From assembly GCF_018129085.1 (NCBI RefSeq), contig NZ_JAAGBB010000035.1, positions 1 through 64,000 on the forward strand: 64,000 nt of DNA. The letters run 5' to 3'. Source of the DNA: Plastoroseomonas hellenica (GTDB lineage: Bacteria > Pseudomonadota > Alphaproteobacteria > Acetobacterales > Acetobacteraceae). The notes under the pieces are model-generated. The model saw only the letters and a program-made list of their open reading frames with translations, was not told the origin of the DNA and searched no databases. The first letter of the stretch is position 1. Every line of letters begins with the position of its first letter. This document shows, one piece after another, positions 42,582 through 49,329 of the stretch. The translations under genes and the position numbers were made by a program.

Positions 42582-43404
42582 AGAAAGCAGGCACCACGGC
42601 GCCCTGGAAGGTGGTGCGGACGAAGTCGCTGACAGCATCGGTCTGATAGGCCCCGACCAGACGCCGCACCCAGGGCGCCTCCCGGTCCTGCTCGCGCACC
42701 GCGATCAGGTTGGCATAGGGGCTGTCCGCGCTCTCCAGCCGGATCGCATCGCGCACCGGGTTGAGCCCGGCGGGGATCGCGAAATTGGTGTTGATGGCCG
42801 CCGCGTCCACCTCCTCCAGCGCGCGGGGGATCTGCGCCGCTTCCAGCTCCAGGATGCGGATGCGCTTCGGGTTGGCGGCGATGTCGGCGACGGTCGCACG
42901 GAAATCGGCGCCGGGGCGCAGCGTGAAGAGACCGCCCCCGGCCAGCAGCACCAGGGCGCGGCCGCCATTGGTCGGGTCGTTCGGGATGGCGACGCGGGCG
43001 CCTTCCGGCACGGCATCGAGCGTGCGGAAGCGGCGCGAATAGACGCCCATCGGGAAGACCAGCGTCCTGCCGGCGATGGCCAGCCGGTAGCCGCGGTCGC
43101 GGATCTGCTGATCAAGGAAGGGCTGATGCTGGTAGGAATTCGCATCCAGCTCACCGGCGGCGAGCGCCGCATTGGGCTGGATGTAGTCGGTGAACTCGAC
43201 GATCCGGATGACGAGGCCGGCACCCGGCCCGTCCGGACGCGCCGCGATCTCCCGCACCTGTTCCAGCACCTGGGAATGCGGGCCGGCGGTGGCGCCGATG
43301 CGCAGCGGCCGCGCCGCGGTGCCGATGGCATTCGCCTGCGCCCGCGCCGCGATCGGGGCGAGAAGGGAAGCGGCCAGGGCGGCGCGGCGGGTGGTGGTGA
43401 TCAT
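42580..43404 (-). CDS. metQ: MetQ-type methionine-binding protein (copy 1)
   Basis: 274 residues: RIGATAGPHSQVLEQV, EFTDYIQPNAALAAGELDAN, SYQHQPFL and IPNDPTNGGRALVLL match MetQ. The signal (TTTRRAALAASLLAPIAARA) again lacks a lipobox, so the protein is probably soluble in the periplasm. GGAG lies about 8 bases upstream of the ATG at 43404. It follows metI by 14 bp in the leftward metN-metI-metQ-metQ operon. The closely matching paralogue downstream suggests ligand diversification. Confidence 0.92.
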   Translation of the reverse strand: MITTTRRAALAASLLAPIAARAQANAIGTAARPLRIGATAGPHSQVLEQVREIAARPDGPGAGLVIRIVEFTDYIQPNAALAAGELDANSYQHQPFLDQQIRDRGYRLAIAGRTLVFPMGVYSRRFRTLDAVPEGARVAIPNDPTNGGRALVLLAGGGLFTLRPGADFRATVADIAANPKRIRILELEAAQIPRALEEVDAAAINTNFAIPAGLNPVRDAIRLESADSPYANLIAVREQDREAPWVRRLVGAYQTDAVSDFVRTTFQGAVVPAF

Positions 43405-43418
43405 TCCGGCATCTCCGA

Positions 43419-44084
43419 TCAACGATGGGTGGCGCGCCGCACCAGGCGGTCGCCGAGGCTCTGCAGGGCCTGCACGAGAAGGATGAGCAGCACCACGACG
43501 GTCGCCATCACCTCCGGCATGAAGCGCTGGTAGCCGAAGCGGATGCCGAGATCGCCGAGCCCGCCGCCGCCGACTGCACCCGCCATGGCCGAATAGCCGA
43601 CCAGCGAGACCAGGGTGACGGTGACCGCCGCGATCAGCCCCGGCATGGCTTCCGGCACCAGCACCTTCAGCACGATCTGGGTGCGCGTCGCGCCCATGGC
43701 GCGCGCTGCCTCGATGACGCCGCGATCGACTTCGCGGAGCGCATTCTCGAAGAGGCGCGCGATGAAGGCGGTGGCAGCCAGCGCCAGCGGCACGATGGCC
43801 GCACCGGTGCCGATCGAGGTGCCGGCGACCAGCCGCGTGAAGGGCACGATCGCGACCATCAGGATGATGAAGGGCGTCGAGCGCACCGCATTGACGATGA
43901 GGCCGAGCGGCCGGTTCAGCACCGGCCGCGGGCTGAGTCCGTCTGTGGCCGTGACATGCAGCAGCAGCGCGATCGGCAGGCCAACGAGGAGAGAGACGGC
44001 GGCCGCGCCGCCGACCATGATCGCGGTCTGCCAGGCGGCCTCGATCAGCAGGTCCTGCAGGGTGGGGGTGAGCCAGGGCAGCAT
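43419..44084 (-). CDS. metI: Methionine ABC transporter permease MetI
   Basis: 221 residues with five helices, standard for MetI. Conserved parts are NAVRSTPFIILMVAIVPFTRL, EAARAMGATRTQIVLKVLVPEA (EAA loop) and VSLVGYSAMAGAVGGGGLGDL. It lies 3 bp downstream of metN and forms the membrane channel of the D/L-methionine importer. Confidence 0.95.
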   Translation of the reverse strand: MLPWLTPTLQDLLIEAAWQTAIMVGGAAAVSLLVGLPIALLLHVTATDGLSPRPVLNRPLGLIVNAVRSTPFIILMVAIVPFTRLVAGTSIGTGAAIVPLALAATAFIARLFENALREVDRGVIEAARAMGATRTQIVLKVLVPEAMPGLIAAVTVTLVSLVGYSAMAGAVGGGGLGDLGIRFGYQRFMPEVMATVVVLLILLVQALQSLGDRLVRRATHR

Positions 44085-44087
44085 GGG

Positions 44088-45173
44088 TCAGGCCTCCTCC
44101 GCCGCGAGGTCGCCGACATGCAGGCCGAGCCCGCGCATCCAGGCGGCTGCGCCTTCGACCGCGCCCGGCGCGCCATAGGCGGCCAGCGCCAGGATGCCGA
44201 AGGGCGCGTCGCCGATCGCATCGATCCGGCCGGAGACGATGTTGAGGTCGATCCCGAAGCGCCGGCTCGCCTCGCTCACCACCGCGCGGGTCGCGGCGGT
44301 GCCGGTGAAGAGCACGCGCAGCAGCCGGCGCGTCTCACCGGCGTTCGGCGCCGGCAGGGCGGCCAGCGTTGCCGCCGGCACCGCGGTGCCGATCACCTCG
44401 GCCACGAAGCGCCGCGTGGTCGGTGCCTGCGGATCGGTGAAGACGTCGAAGACGCGCCCCTGTTCGATGACGCGCCCGGCCTCCAGCACCGCAACGCGGT
44501 CGCAGAGTGTCTTCACCACCGCCATCTCATGGGTGATGAGCAGGATGGTCAGGTTCAACCGCGTGCGGAGATCGCCGAGCAGCGCCAGGATCTCGGTCGT
44601 GGTCTCGGGGTCGAGGGCGGAGGTCGCCTCGTCGCAGAGCAGCAGGCCGGGGGCGGAGGCGAGCGCGCGGGCGATGCCGACGCGCTGCTTCTGCCCGCCC
44701 GAGAGCTGCGCCGGATAGGCATCCCGCTTCTCGGCGAGACCCACCAGCGGCAGCAACTCCTCGACACGGGTGCGGCGCGCGGCGCGCGGAACACCGGCGA
44801 TCTCCAGCGGGAAGGCGATGTTCTCCGCGACGGTGCGGGAGGAGAGCAGGTTGAAGTGCTGGAACACCATGCCGATACGGCGGCGCGCGGCGCGGAGGCC
44901 GGCTTCATCGAGACCGGTGAGCAGGGTGCCTTCCACCTCCACGCTGCCGGCATCCGGGCGTTCCAGCAGGTTCACGCAGCGGATCAGCGTCGATTTGCCG
45001 GCGCCGGATCGTCCGACGATGCCGAAGACCTCACCGGGCGCGACCTCGAGCGAGACATCATCGAGCGCCGGCTTGAGGGCGCCGGGGAAGCGCTTCGACA
45101 GGTTTTGCAGGCGCACCGCCGGAGGGCGGAGCCCAGCCGCTTGCCCCGGTTCCGCTGCTGCGTCGCGCGGCAT
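44088..45173 (-). CDS. metN: Methionine ABC transporter ATP-binding protein MetN with NIL domain
   Basis: 361 residues. Walker A is GRSGAGKST, signature LSGGQKQR, Walker [13 protein letters not shown] and H-loop [15 protein letters not shown]. The C-terminal region (about 285-355, [10 protein letters not shown] to [14 protein letters not shown]) is the NIL domain that binds methionine and causes trans-inhibition when the amino acid is plentiful. The start at 45173 is chosen because the longer in-frame option lacks family similarity. It is the first gene of the operon; the 428-bp leader to its right may hold control elements. Confidence 0.95.
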   Translation of the reverse strand: MPRDAAAEPGQAAGLRPPAVRLQNLSKRFPGALKPALDDVSLEVAPGEVFGIVGRSGAGKSTLIRCVNLLERPDAGSVEVEGTLLTGLDEAGLRAARRRIGMVFQHFNLLSSRTVAENIAFPLEIAGVPRAARRTRVEELLPLVGLAEKRDAYPAQLSGGQKQRVGIARALASAPGLLLCDEATSALDPETTTEILALLGDLRTRLNLTILLITHEMAVVKTLCDRVAVLEAGRVIEQGRVFDVFTDPQAPTTRRFVAEVIGTAVPAATLAALPAPNAGETRRLLRVLFTGTAATRAVVSEASRRFGIDLNIVSGRIDAIGDAPFGILALAAYGAPGAVEGAAAWMRGLGLHVGDLAAEEA

Positions 45174-45329
45174 CAGAGGGCGGCCCCTCCGGCGGCGGAG
45201 GTGAGAGGTCGGGGCAAGGCGGGGCTCATTGGCGGCAGTCCGGGGCAAGGAAAGGGGAGGCGATTATGGCGCGGATCGGGGCGCCTCGCCGATGGCGCCG
45301 GGTCAGGCCGCGGGACGGCGGCGGCGCAT

Positions 45330-45360
45330 GGCGCGCCGACAGGGCAACAAGCTGCGCGCC
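45330..45360 (-). promoter_or_regulatory. Leader hairpin upstream of metN
   Basis: A 7-bp perfect GC stem with a 17-nt loop in the presumed metN leader, 157 bases before the start codon. It could be part of a regulatory RNA structure, but no known class is matched. Confidence 0.3.
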
Positions 45361-45534
45361 GGCATGGCGCCACCCTCCGGTCAGGGATAGGAACGCGACG
45401 CAACGTAAAAACCAGCTAATCGCATTGCAACATGAGATTTGCGGAACGCAGGGGTGGCAGCCATGCAAGCCTGCCGTGATTCGGGGCGGAATGAAGCTTG
45501 ACGCCGAGCGAGGTGGGATATCACATACATAATA

Positions 45535-45558
45535 GAGTGGAATTTACCTGTTCCACTC
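45535..45558. promoter_or_regulatory. Perfect GAGTGGAA-N8-TTCCACTC inverted repeat
   Basis: Two perfect 8-bp arms separated by 8 bp, directly after a CATAAT-like -10 element (45528-45533) and 43 bp before the small-ORF start. The position is that of a repressor operator, or a 5' leader hairpin. Chance occurrence of 16 matched bases is unlikely. Confidence 0.45.
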
Positions 45559-45601
45559 CGACATATCGTTTAAAACCACCCTCATACCCGACGGAAGATC
45601 C

Positions 45602-45775
45602 ATGGCCATCGCCGGCGCCTTGTCCCTGCTCTCGCCCCTCCTGGCCTCGGCCGAGGGTTGTGGGCTCGGCATGGCTGTCACCGCGGCCGCGGTCGGCGCT
45701 GCCTTGCACAGCAGCCTGCCCCCGGCGTCCGGCACCGTTCAGGAAGCGCTGCTGCGCGCCGCCGTCGCGCTCTGA
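45602..45775 (+). CDS. 57-residue hydrophobic small protein upstream of sRNA candidate
   Basis: The frame starts MAIAGALSLLSPLLASAEGC and ends LLRAAVAL; GGAAG at 45593-45597 is a reasonable ribosome site. The first 18 residues look like a signal peptide with cleavage near ASA, followed by a short Ala-rich helix (GMAVTAAAVGAAL). I recognise no family. It is followed within 60-70 bp by a series of stem-loops and a terminator, so it may be the leader ORF of a processed sRNA transcript. Confidence 0.45.
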   Translation: MAIAGALSLLSPLLASAEGCGLGMAVTAAAVGAALHSSLPPASGTVQEALLRAAVAL

Positions 45776-45837
45776 GCGCAGGATTCACCATTTCTTCGGG
45801 CCGGGGCGCGCAGCCTGACGCCTCGTTACCCGAGCTT

Positions 45838-45952
45838 CTCCGCCCGCAGCCGGCGGAGTGCCCCGGAATGGTCCGGGGACGACTAGGCTGCTCTTGTGAC
45901 GGATGTTTCCTCCTGAAACTCAGGGCCGGGGCGCAAGCTCCGGCCCTTTTTT
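45838..45952 (+). ncRNA. Candidate anti-Shine-Dalgarno sRNA with four stem-loops
   Basis: Consecutive perfect hairpins are visible: CTCCGCC/GGCGGAG (45838-45858), CCCCGG/CCGGGG (45861-45878), GTTTC-CTCCT-GAAAC (45905-45919), and a terminator hairpin with a T run (45922-45952). The third exposes CTCCT in its loop, complementary to Shine-Dalgarno sequences, as in the CcsR/cuckoo sRNAs of alphaproteobacteria. The block lies after a small ORF and before an independent gene. The 5' end is not defined; processing from the small-ORF transcript is possible. Confidence 0.55.
45922..45952 (+). terminator. Rho-independent terminator
   Basis: An 8-bp stem AGGGCCGG/CCGGCCCT with a 10-nt loop and six T residues. 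It ends the small ORF/sRNA transcript 21 bp before the extensin gene. Confidence 0.9.
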
Positions 45953-45973
45953 CATCCCGTCCGGGCGCATCAT

Positions 45974-46660
45974 ATGACGCGGATGCGCTGGCTGTTCGGC
46001 TTCCTGTTCCTGGCATTGGTCATTGGCCTGGCGCTGCGCCACCTGCCGCCCACATGGGATCCGCGTACGCCGCTCGACCTCGCCGCGCCGCCCAATCTGC
46101 TGACCGGCTGGAAGCTGACGCGCATGGCCTGGCAGCCGGAGCAGTGCCGGGCCGCCTTCGCGGCCTCCCGCATCGCGCTCTTCCCCGTGCCGGACCGGGC
46201 TTCCGAGGATGGCTGTGCACTGCGGGACGCGGTGCGCCTGCCGGCGGCGCTGCGCCTCTCCCCAGGCGGGCCGGTCGTGAGCTGCCCCATGGCGGCGGCC
46301 TGGGCCTTGTTCGAACGGCACACGCTGCAGCAGGCCGCCCGTGCGCATCTCGGGAGTGAAGTCGCGGCGGTGCGGCAGCTCGGGGCCTATGCCTGCCGCA
46401 ACGTGAACCACGCCGCGGCCGGGCGCCGCAGCCAGCACGCGACCGCGAATGCGATCGACATCGCCGGCTTCACCCTCCGCGACGGGCGGGAGATCACCGT
46501 GCTGCGGCACTGGAATGGGCAGGGGCCGGAAGCGGCTTTCCTCCGCGATGTCCGCGACGGCGCCTGCCGCTGGTTCCGTGCCGTGCTGAGCCCCGACTAC
46601 AACGCCGCGCACCGCGATCACTTCCACCTCGATCGCGGTCCCTGGATCGCGTGCCGATGA
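45974..46660 (+). CDS. Extensin-like C-terminal domain protein
   Basis: 228 residues. One N-terminal helix (RWLFGFLFLALVIGLAL) anchors or exports the protein. The extensin-like domain, about 75-228, has the conserved GCALRDAVRL, YACRNVNHAA, QHATANAIDIAGF and HRDHFHLD segments, with His/Asp residues like D-Ala-D-Ala metallocarboxypeptidases. Four Cys residues could form disulfides. A cell-wall hydrolase role in the periplasm is likely. The gene starts 21 bp after a strong terminator, so it needs its own promoter or partial read-through. Confidence 0.85.
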   Translation: MTRMRWLFGFLFLALVIGLALRHLPPTWDPRTPLDLAAPPNLLTGWKLTRMAWQPEQCRAAFAASRIALFPVPDRASEDGCALRDAVRLPAALRLSPGGPVVSCPMAAAWALFERHTLQQAARAHLGSEVAAVRQLGAYACRNVNHAAAGRRSQHATANAIDIAGFTLRDGREITVLRHWNGQGPEAAFLRDVRDGACRWFRAVLSPDYNAAHRDHFHLDRGPWIACR

Positions 46661-46669
46661 GCGCAAGCG

Positions 46670-46957
46670 TCAGACCAGCGCGTCGATCGCCTTCGCCAGC
46701 CGAAGGTCGCGCTCCGACAGCCCGCCCGCGTCATGGGTGCTGAGCAGGATCTCGACCCGGTTCCAGACATTCGACCATTCGGGATGATGGTCCTGCGTCT
46801 CGGCCAGCAGCGCGACCCGTGTCATGAAGCCCCAGGCCTCCGAGAAGTCCCGGAAGCGGAAGCCACGGGTGATCGCATCGCGCCCCTCCGCCAGCCGCCA
46901 CGCCGGCAGCGCCGTCGCCAGCCCCGCCCGGGCCGTGTCATCCAGCTTCTGCACCAT
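46670..46957 (-). CDS. phhB: Pterin-4a-carbinolamine dehydratase
   Basis: 95 residues, the standard size. The active-site motif [17 protein letters not shown] contributes His57 and His58, with His75 in [12 protein letters not shown]. The enzyme dehydrates 4a-hydroxytetrahydropterin and so recycles the cofactor of phenylalanine hydroxylase; some homologues help molybdopterin enzymes. AGGGAGGA precedes the ATG at 46957. It is divergent from the metalloprotease gene with 50 bp between the starts. Confidence 0.95.
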   Translation of the reverse strand: MVQKLDDTARAGLATALPAWRLAEGRDAITRGFRFRDFSEAWGFMTRVALLAETQDHHPEWSNVWNRVEILLSTHDAGGLSERDLRLAKAIDALV

Positions 46958-47007
46958 CGCTGCTTCCTCCCTTGACCACACTGGCGGCGGCGCCCCATTT
47001 GCGGTCC

Positions 47008-47400
47008 ATGCGCCACGGCACGCCGCCCACCACCGAAGAGATCCTGGATATGGCGGAGACGGCGCTCGGCGCCATCCCCGCGGCGCTGCGCCGCATGGTG
47101 CAGGGCATCGCCATCCTGGTCGAGGAGGTGCCGGATGACGAGACGGTGCGGGAGATGGGCCTCGAGAGCCCGTGGGAGCTGACCGGCCTCTACCGCGGCG
47201 TGCCGCTGACCGAGAAGACTGGCGCCGATGTGCCGATGATGCCGGACACCGTGCTGCTCTACCGCGAGCCGATCCTGCTGGAATGGATCGAGACCGGGGT
47301 GGATCTGTTCCGCCTGGTCCGCAACGTGCTGATCCATGAGATCGGCCACCACTTCGGCCTCTCCGATGCCGAGATCGAGCGGCTGGAGAGCGAGGACTAG
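47008..47400 (+). CDS. Metallopeptidase family protein (minimal zincin, DUF1025 type)
   Basis: 130 residues. The zinc motif is [11 protein letters not shown]: His110, Glu111, His114 and Asp120 match the HExxHxxGxxD pattern of this family. The N-terminal part ([19 protein letters not shown]) and [17 protein letters not shown] are typical. Its cytoplasmic substrate is unknown. The start at 47008 is preferred over a TTG at 46972 inside the divergent promoter gap. The stop is followed at once by hairpin repeat R5. Confidence 0.9.
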   Translation: MRHGTPPTTEEILDMAETALGAIPAALRRMVQGIAILVEEVPDDETVREMGLESPWELTGLYRGVPLTEKTGADVPMMPDTVLLYREPILLEWIETGVDLFRLVRNVLIHEIGHHFGLSDAEIERLESED

Positions 47401-47401
47401 A

Positions 47402-47445
47402 GCGTGATGACTTGAGGCGGAATCGCCGAAAAGTCTGAATCACGC
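47402..47445. repeat. Dispersed hairpin repeat R5
   Basis: 44 nt: outer GCGTGAT/ATCACGC, a TGA bulge on the 3' side, middle GACTT/AAGTC, GA internal loops and inner GGCG/CGCC around GAAT. It starts one base after a stop codon. It is followed by a GATCAAACAA box also seen after R6 and R7. Confidence 0.75.
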
Positions 47446-47457
47446 GATCAAACAATG

Positions 47458-47505
47458 GGCCAGAGCATGATGCGTGAGCGCTTGCGAGCGCATCATGCTC
47501 TGGCC
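47458..47505. repeat. Large palindrome with 17-bp perfect arms
   Basis: GGCCAGAGCATGATGCG at 47458-47474 pairs exactly with 47489-47505; the 14-nt loop has some self-complementarity. It lies 12 bp after hairpin R5, the same order as at 62630-62730. Confidence 0.7.
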
Positions 47506-47663
47506 TGCCGGGGCTTTTCCGCCCCTGGCACGCCGGCCAGCTTGTTTTGCCAAGCATCTTTCACCCGCTCGGGCTGTGCCCGAACGGGATCTGCTTGGGC
47601 CGAGTGCCGCCAGCATCGGCTGCGACGGCCGACGCACCAGGGACGGAAATCCCTCGGCAGGCC
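47502..47663. mobile_element. 162-bp MITE-like long-hairpin element
   Basis: The ends 47502-47528 and 47638-47663 form an imperfect inverted repeat of about 27 bp, with a perfect 9-bp GGCCTGCCG/CGGCAGGCC at the tips. Two internal blocks, CTTTTCCGCCCCTG (47514-47527) and CCAGCATCGGCTGCG (47610-47624), are identical to blocks in the soxY-soxZ element, although the ends and spacing differ. There is no coding capacity and no clear target duplication. Confidence 0.55.
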
Positions 47664-47766
47664 TCCATGGGCCGTTCTTCGTCAGGACCCTGGCCGGGCC
47701 GCTGCGCGGGACTAAGCTTCCCGCCGCTGCCCGCGAGTCGCGTGTAGCGCGTCGGGAGGGGCCCGC

Positions 47767-49308
47767 ATGACCTGTCCGAATTGGAATGCCGCCGAAGCCG
47801 CCGCGGCAGCGGTCGTGGCGGAATGGGCGCCTCCCGGTGCGGCGGCGCCCGGCGGCACCGTGCTGCTCTTCGACCGCGACGGCATCCGGGGCGAGGCCAG
47901 CGCCGGGCTCGCGAGCCTGGTGCACGGCATTCCCTTCACCGCCGCCACCCCGACGCGTTTCGCCTCGCTCACCAAGCATGTCTTCTGCGCCTTCGCCCTG
48001 CGTAGCGGCCTGAATCTCGACGCACCGCTTGGCAGCCTGCTGCCGGGGTTGCCGGAACCCATCGCGGGCGTGCCGGTGTTCCGCGCGCTCTCCATGACCG
48101 GCGGCATTCCCGACCTGATGCAGAGCTATGTGCTCTGTGGCGTTCCCTCCACGGCGGCGCTGGATGGGCCTGCGCTCGATGCCTTCACCAATGCGCTGCC
48201 CGGCCTCGATACCGCGCCGGGCAGCGAGGTCTCCTACAGCAACACCGGCTACCGCCTCGCCGAACAGGCGCTCGCGCGGCGCGGTACGGGGTTCGGCGCC
48301 TGGGTGGAAGGGGCGCTGAACGCAGGGCTCGGCACCGGCTTCCGCTTCCCCGCCGCATGGGACCAGCCGGTGCCGGGCCTCGCCGATGGCTATTGGCGAT
48401 CCGGCCCGGATGCGGCCTGGCGCATCGGCGCCTATGGCATGGCGCTCTCCGCCTCCGGCGCGCTCTGCGGCGGCGCCCGCGACCTCGCCACCTGGCTCGG
48501 CGCGCTGCTGCACGGCGACGGCCCGGCGGGCGATGTGCTGGGGCGCCTTGCGACGCCGGTCACGCTCGGCGATGGGCGGCCGGTCGGCTATGGGCTCGGC
48601 CTCGCGCTCTCCAGCCTCGGAGGGCATCCGCTGATCGGCCATGGCGGGCATCTGCCAGGCTTCAAGAACCACTTTCTGCTCGATGCCGCGCGCGGCATCG
48701 GCGTCCTGCTGCTCTCCAACCGGGAGGAGACGGAGCCCTATGCCGGGGCGCTGCGCGTCATGGCCGCCCTGCTCGGCGCGACGCTGCCCGAGCCGGCACA
48801 GCACATGCTGCCGGACGGACTCTTCGTGGAGGAAGGCGGACCGGCCTGGATCGAGCATCGCGGCGGCGCCCTGACCTTCCTCGGCGCGCGGGAAGCGCTC
48901 CATGTCGGCGAGGCGCCGGAGGAGGCCGTGTCCCTTTCGCCCTACCTGCCGATCCGCCTGCGCCGCGATGGCGAGGGGATCGCCGGCGAGATCGGGCATG
49001 CATCGCGCCGCTTCCGGCCGGTGCGGCCCGATGCTGCGCTGTCGCGGGATTTCGCGGGGATATGGCGTGCCGATGCGCAGCATGCAGAGCTGATGCTGGA
49101 GGTCGCGGGCGACGGCAGCGGGCAGGCCAGCTATGGCGTGGGGCCGCTGCATCGTCGCGTGGCGCTGACGCCGCTCGATGCCACGCGGGCGCTGATGCCG
49201 GTTGGCGGTCCGCCCTGGCCCGGACGTGCCTGCCTCTGGCTGCACGCGCCCGACACGCTGCGCCTTGTCACCAATCGGAGCCGCGTGCTGGACTTCCACC
49301 GCGCCTAG
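47767..49308 (+). CDS. D-aminopeptidase-like serine hydrolase
   Basis: 513 residues, close to the roughly 520 of Ochrobactrum D-aminopeptidase. The penicillin-binding fold (1-320) has Ser67-Leu-Thr-Lys70, Tyr157-Ser-Asn159 and His292-Gly-Gly in GHGGHLPG. The C-terminal 190 residues fit the two extra antiparallel beta-barrel domains of that family. The enzyme removes N-terminal D-residues from peptides. No signal peptide is seen, so it is probably cytoplasmic. It precedes a peptide-binding protein gene by 21 bp, which suggests use of imported D-peptides. Confidence 0.85.
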   Translation: MTCPNWNAAEAAAAAVVAEWAPPGAAAPGGTVLLFDRDGIRGEASAGLASLVHGIPFTAATPTRFASLTKHVFCAFALRSGLNLDAPLGSLLPGLPEPIAGVPVFRALSMTGGIPDLMQSYVLCGVPSTAALDGPALDAFTNALPGLDTAPGSEVSYSNTGYRLAEQALARRGTGFGAWVEGALNAGLGTGFRFPAAWDQPVPGLADGYWRSGPDAAWRIGAYGMALSASGALCGGARDLATWLGALLHGDGPAGDVLGRLATPVTLGDGRPVGYGLGLALSSLGGHPLIGHGGHLPGFKNHFLLDAARGIGVLLLSNREETEPYAGALRVMAALLGATLPEPAQHMLPDGLFVEEGGPAWIEHRGGALTFLGAREALHVGEAPEEAVSLSPYLPIRLRRDGEGIAGEIGHASRRFRPVRPDAALSRDFAGIWRADAQHAELMLEVAGDGSGQASYGVGPLHRRVALTPLDATRALMPVGGPPWPGRACLWLHAPDTLRLVTNRSRVLDFHRA

Positions 49309-49329
49309 TATCGCTCTCGGGAGCCGTCC

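Larger units (their letters stand above)
45174..45601. other. 428-bp leader/promoter region between metN and a small ORF
   Basis: No gene is supported. The left part is the 5' leader of the metN operon and contains a 7-bp hairpin at 45330-45360 (GGCGCGC/GCGCGCC, 17-nt loop). I looked for SAM-I, SAM-II and SAH riboswitch cores and recognised none. The right part (about 45480-45600) is AT-richer and probably holds a rightward promoter, with a perfect 8-bp inverted repeat at 45535-45558. Confidence 0.55.
47401..47766. other. 366-bp repeat-filled gap
   Basis: No gene is called. The gap consists of hairpin repeat R5 (47402-47445), a perfect 17-bp-arm palindrome (47458-47505), and a 162-bp long-hairpin element (47502-47663) related to the one in the sox operon. 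About 100 bp of plain sequence follow before the D-aminopeptidase gene. Short frames through the gap are unsupported. Confidence 0.65.

Noticed and set aside
45174-45480. SAM-type riboswitch upstream of metN
   Set aside because: No SAM-I, SAM-II or SAH core motif could be recognised; only a generic GC hairpin is present.
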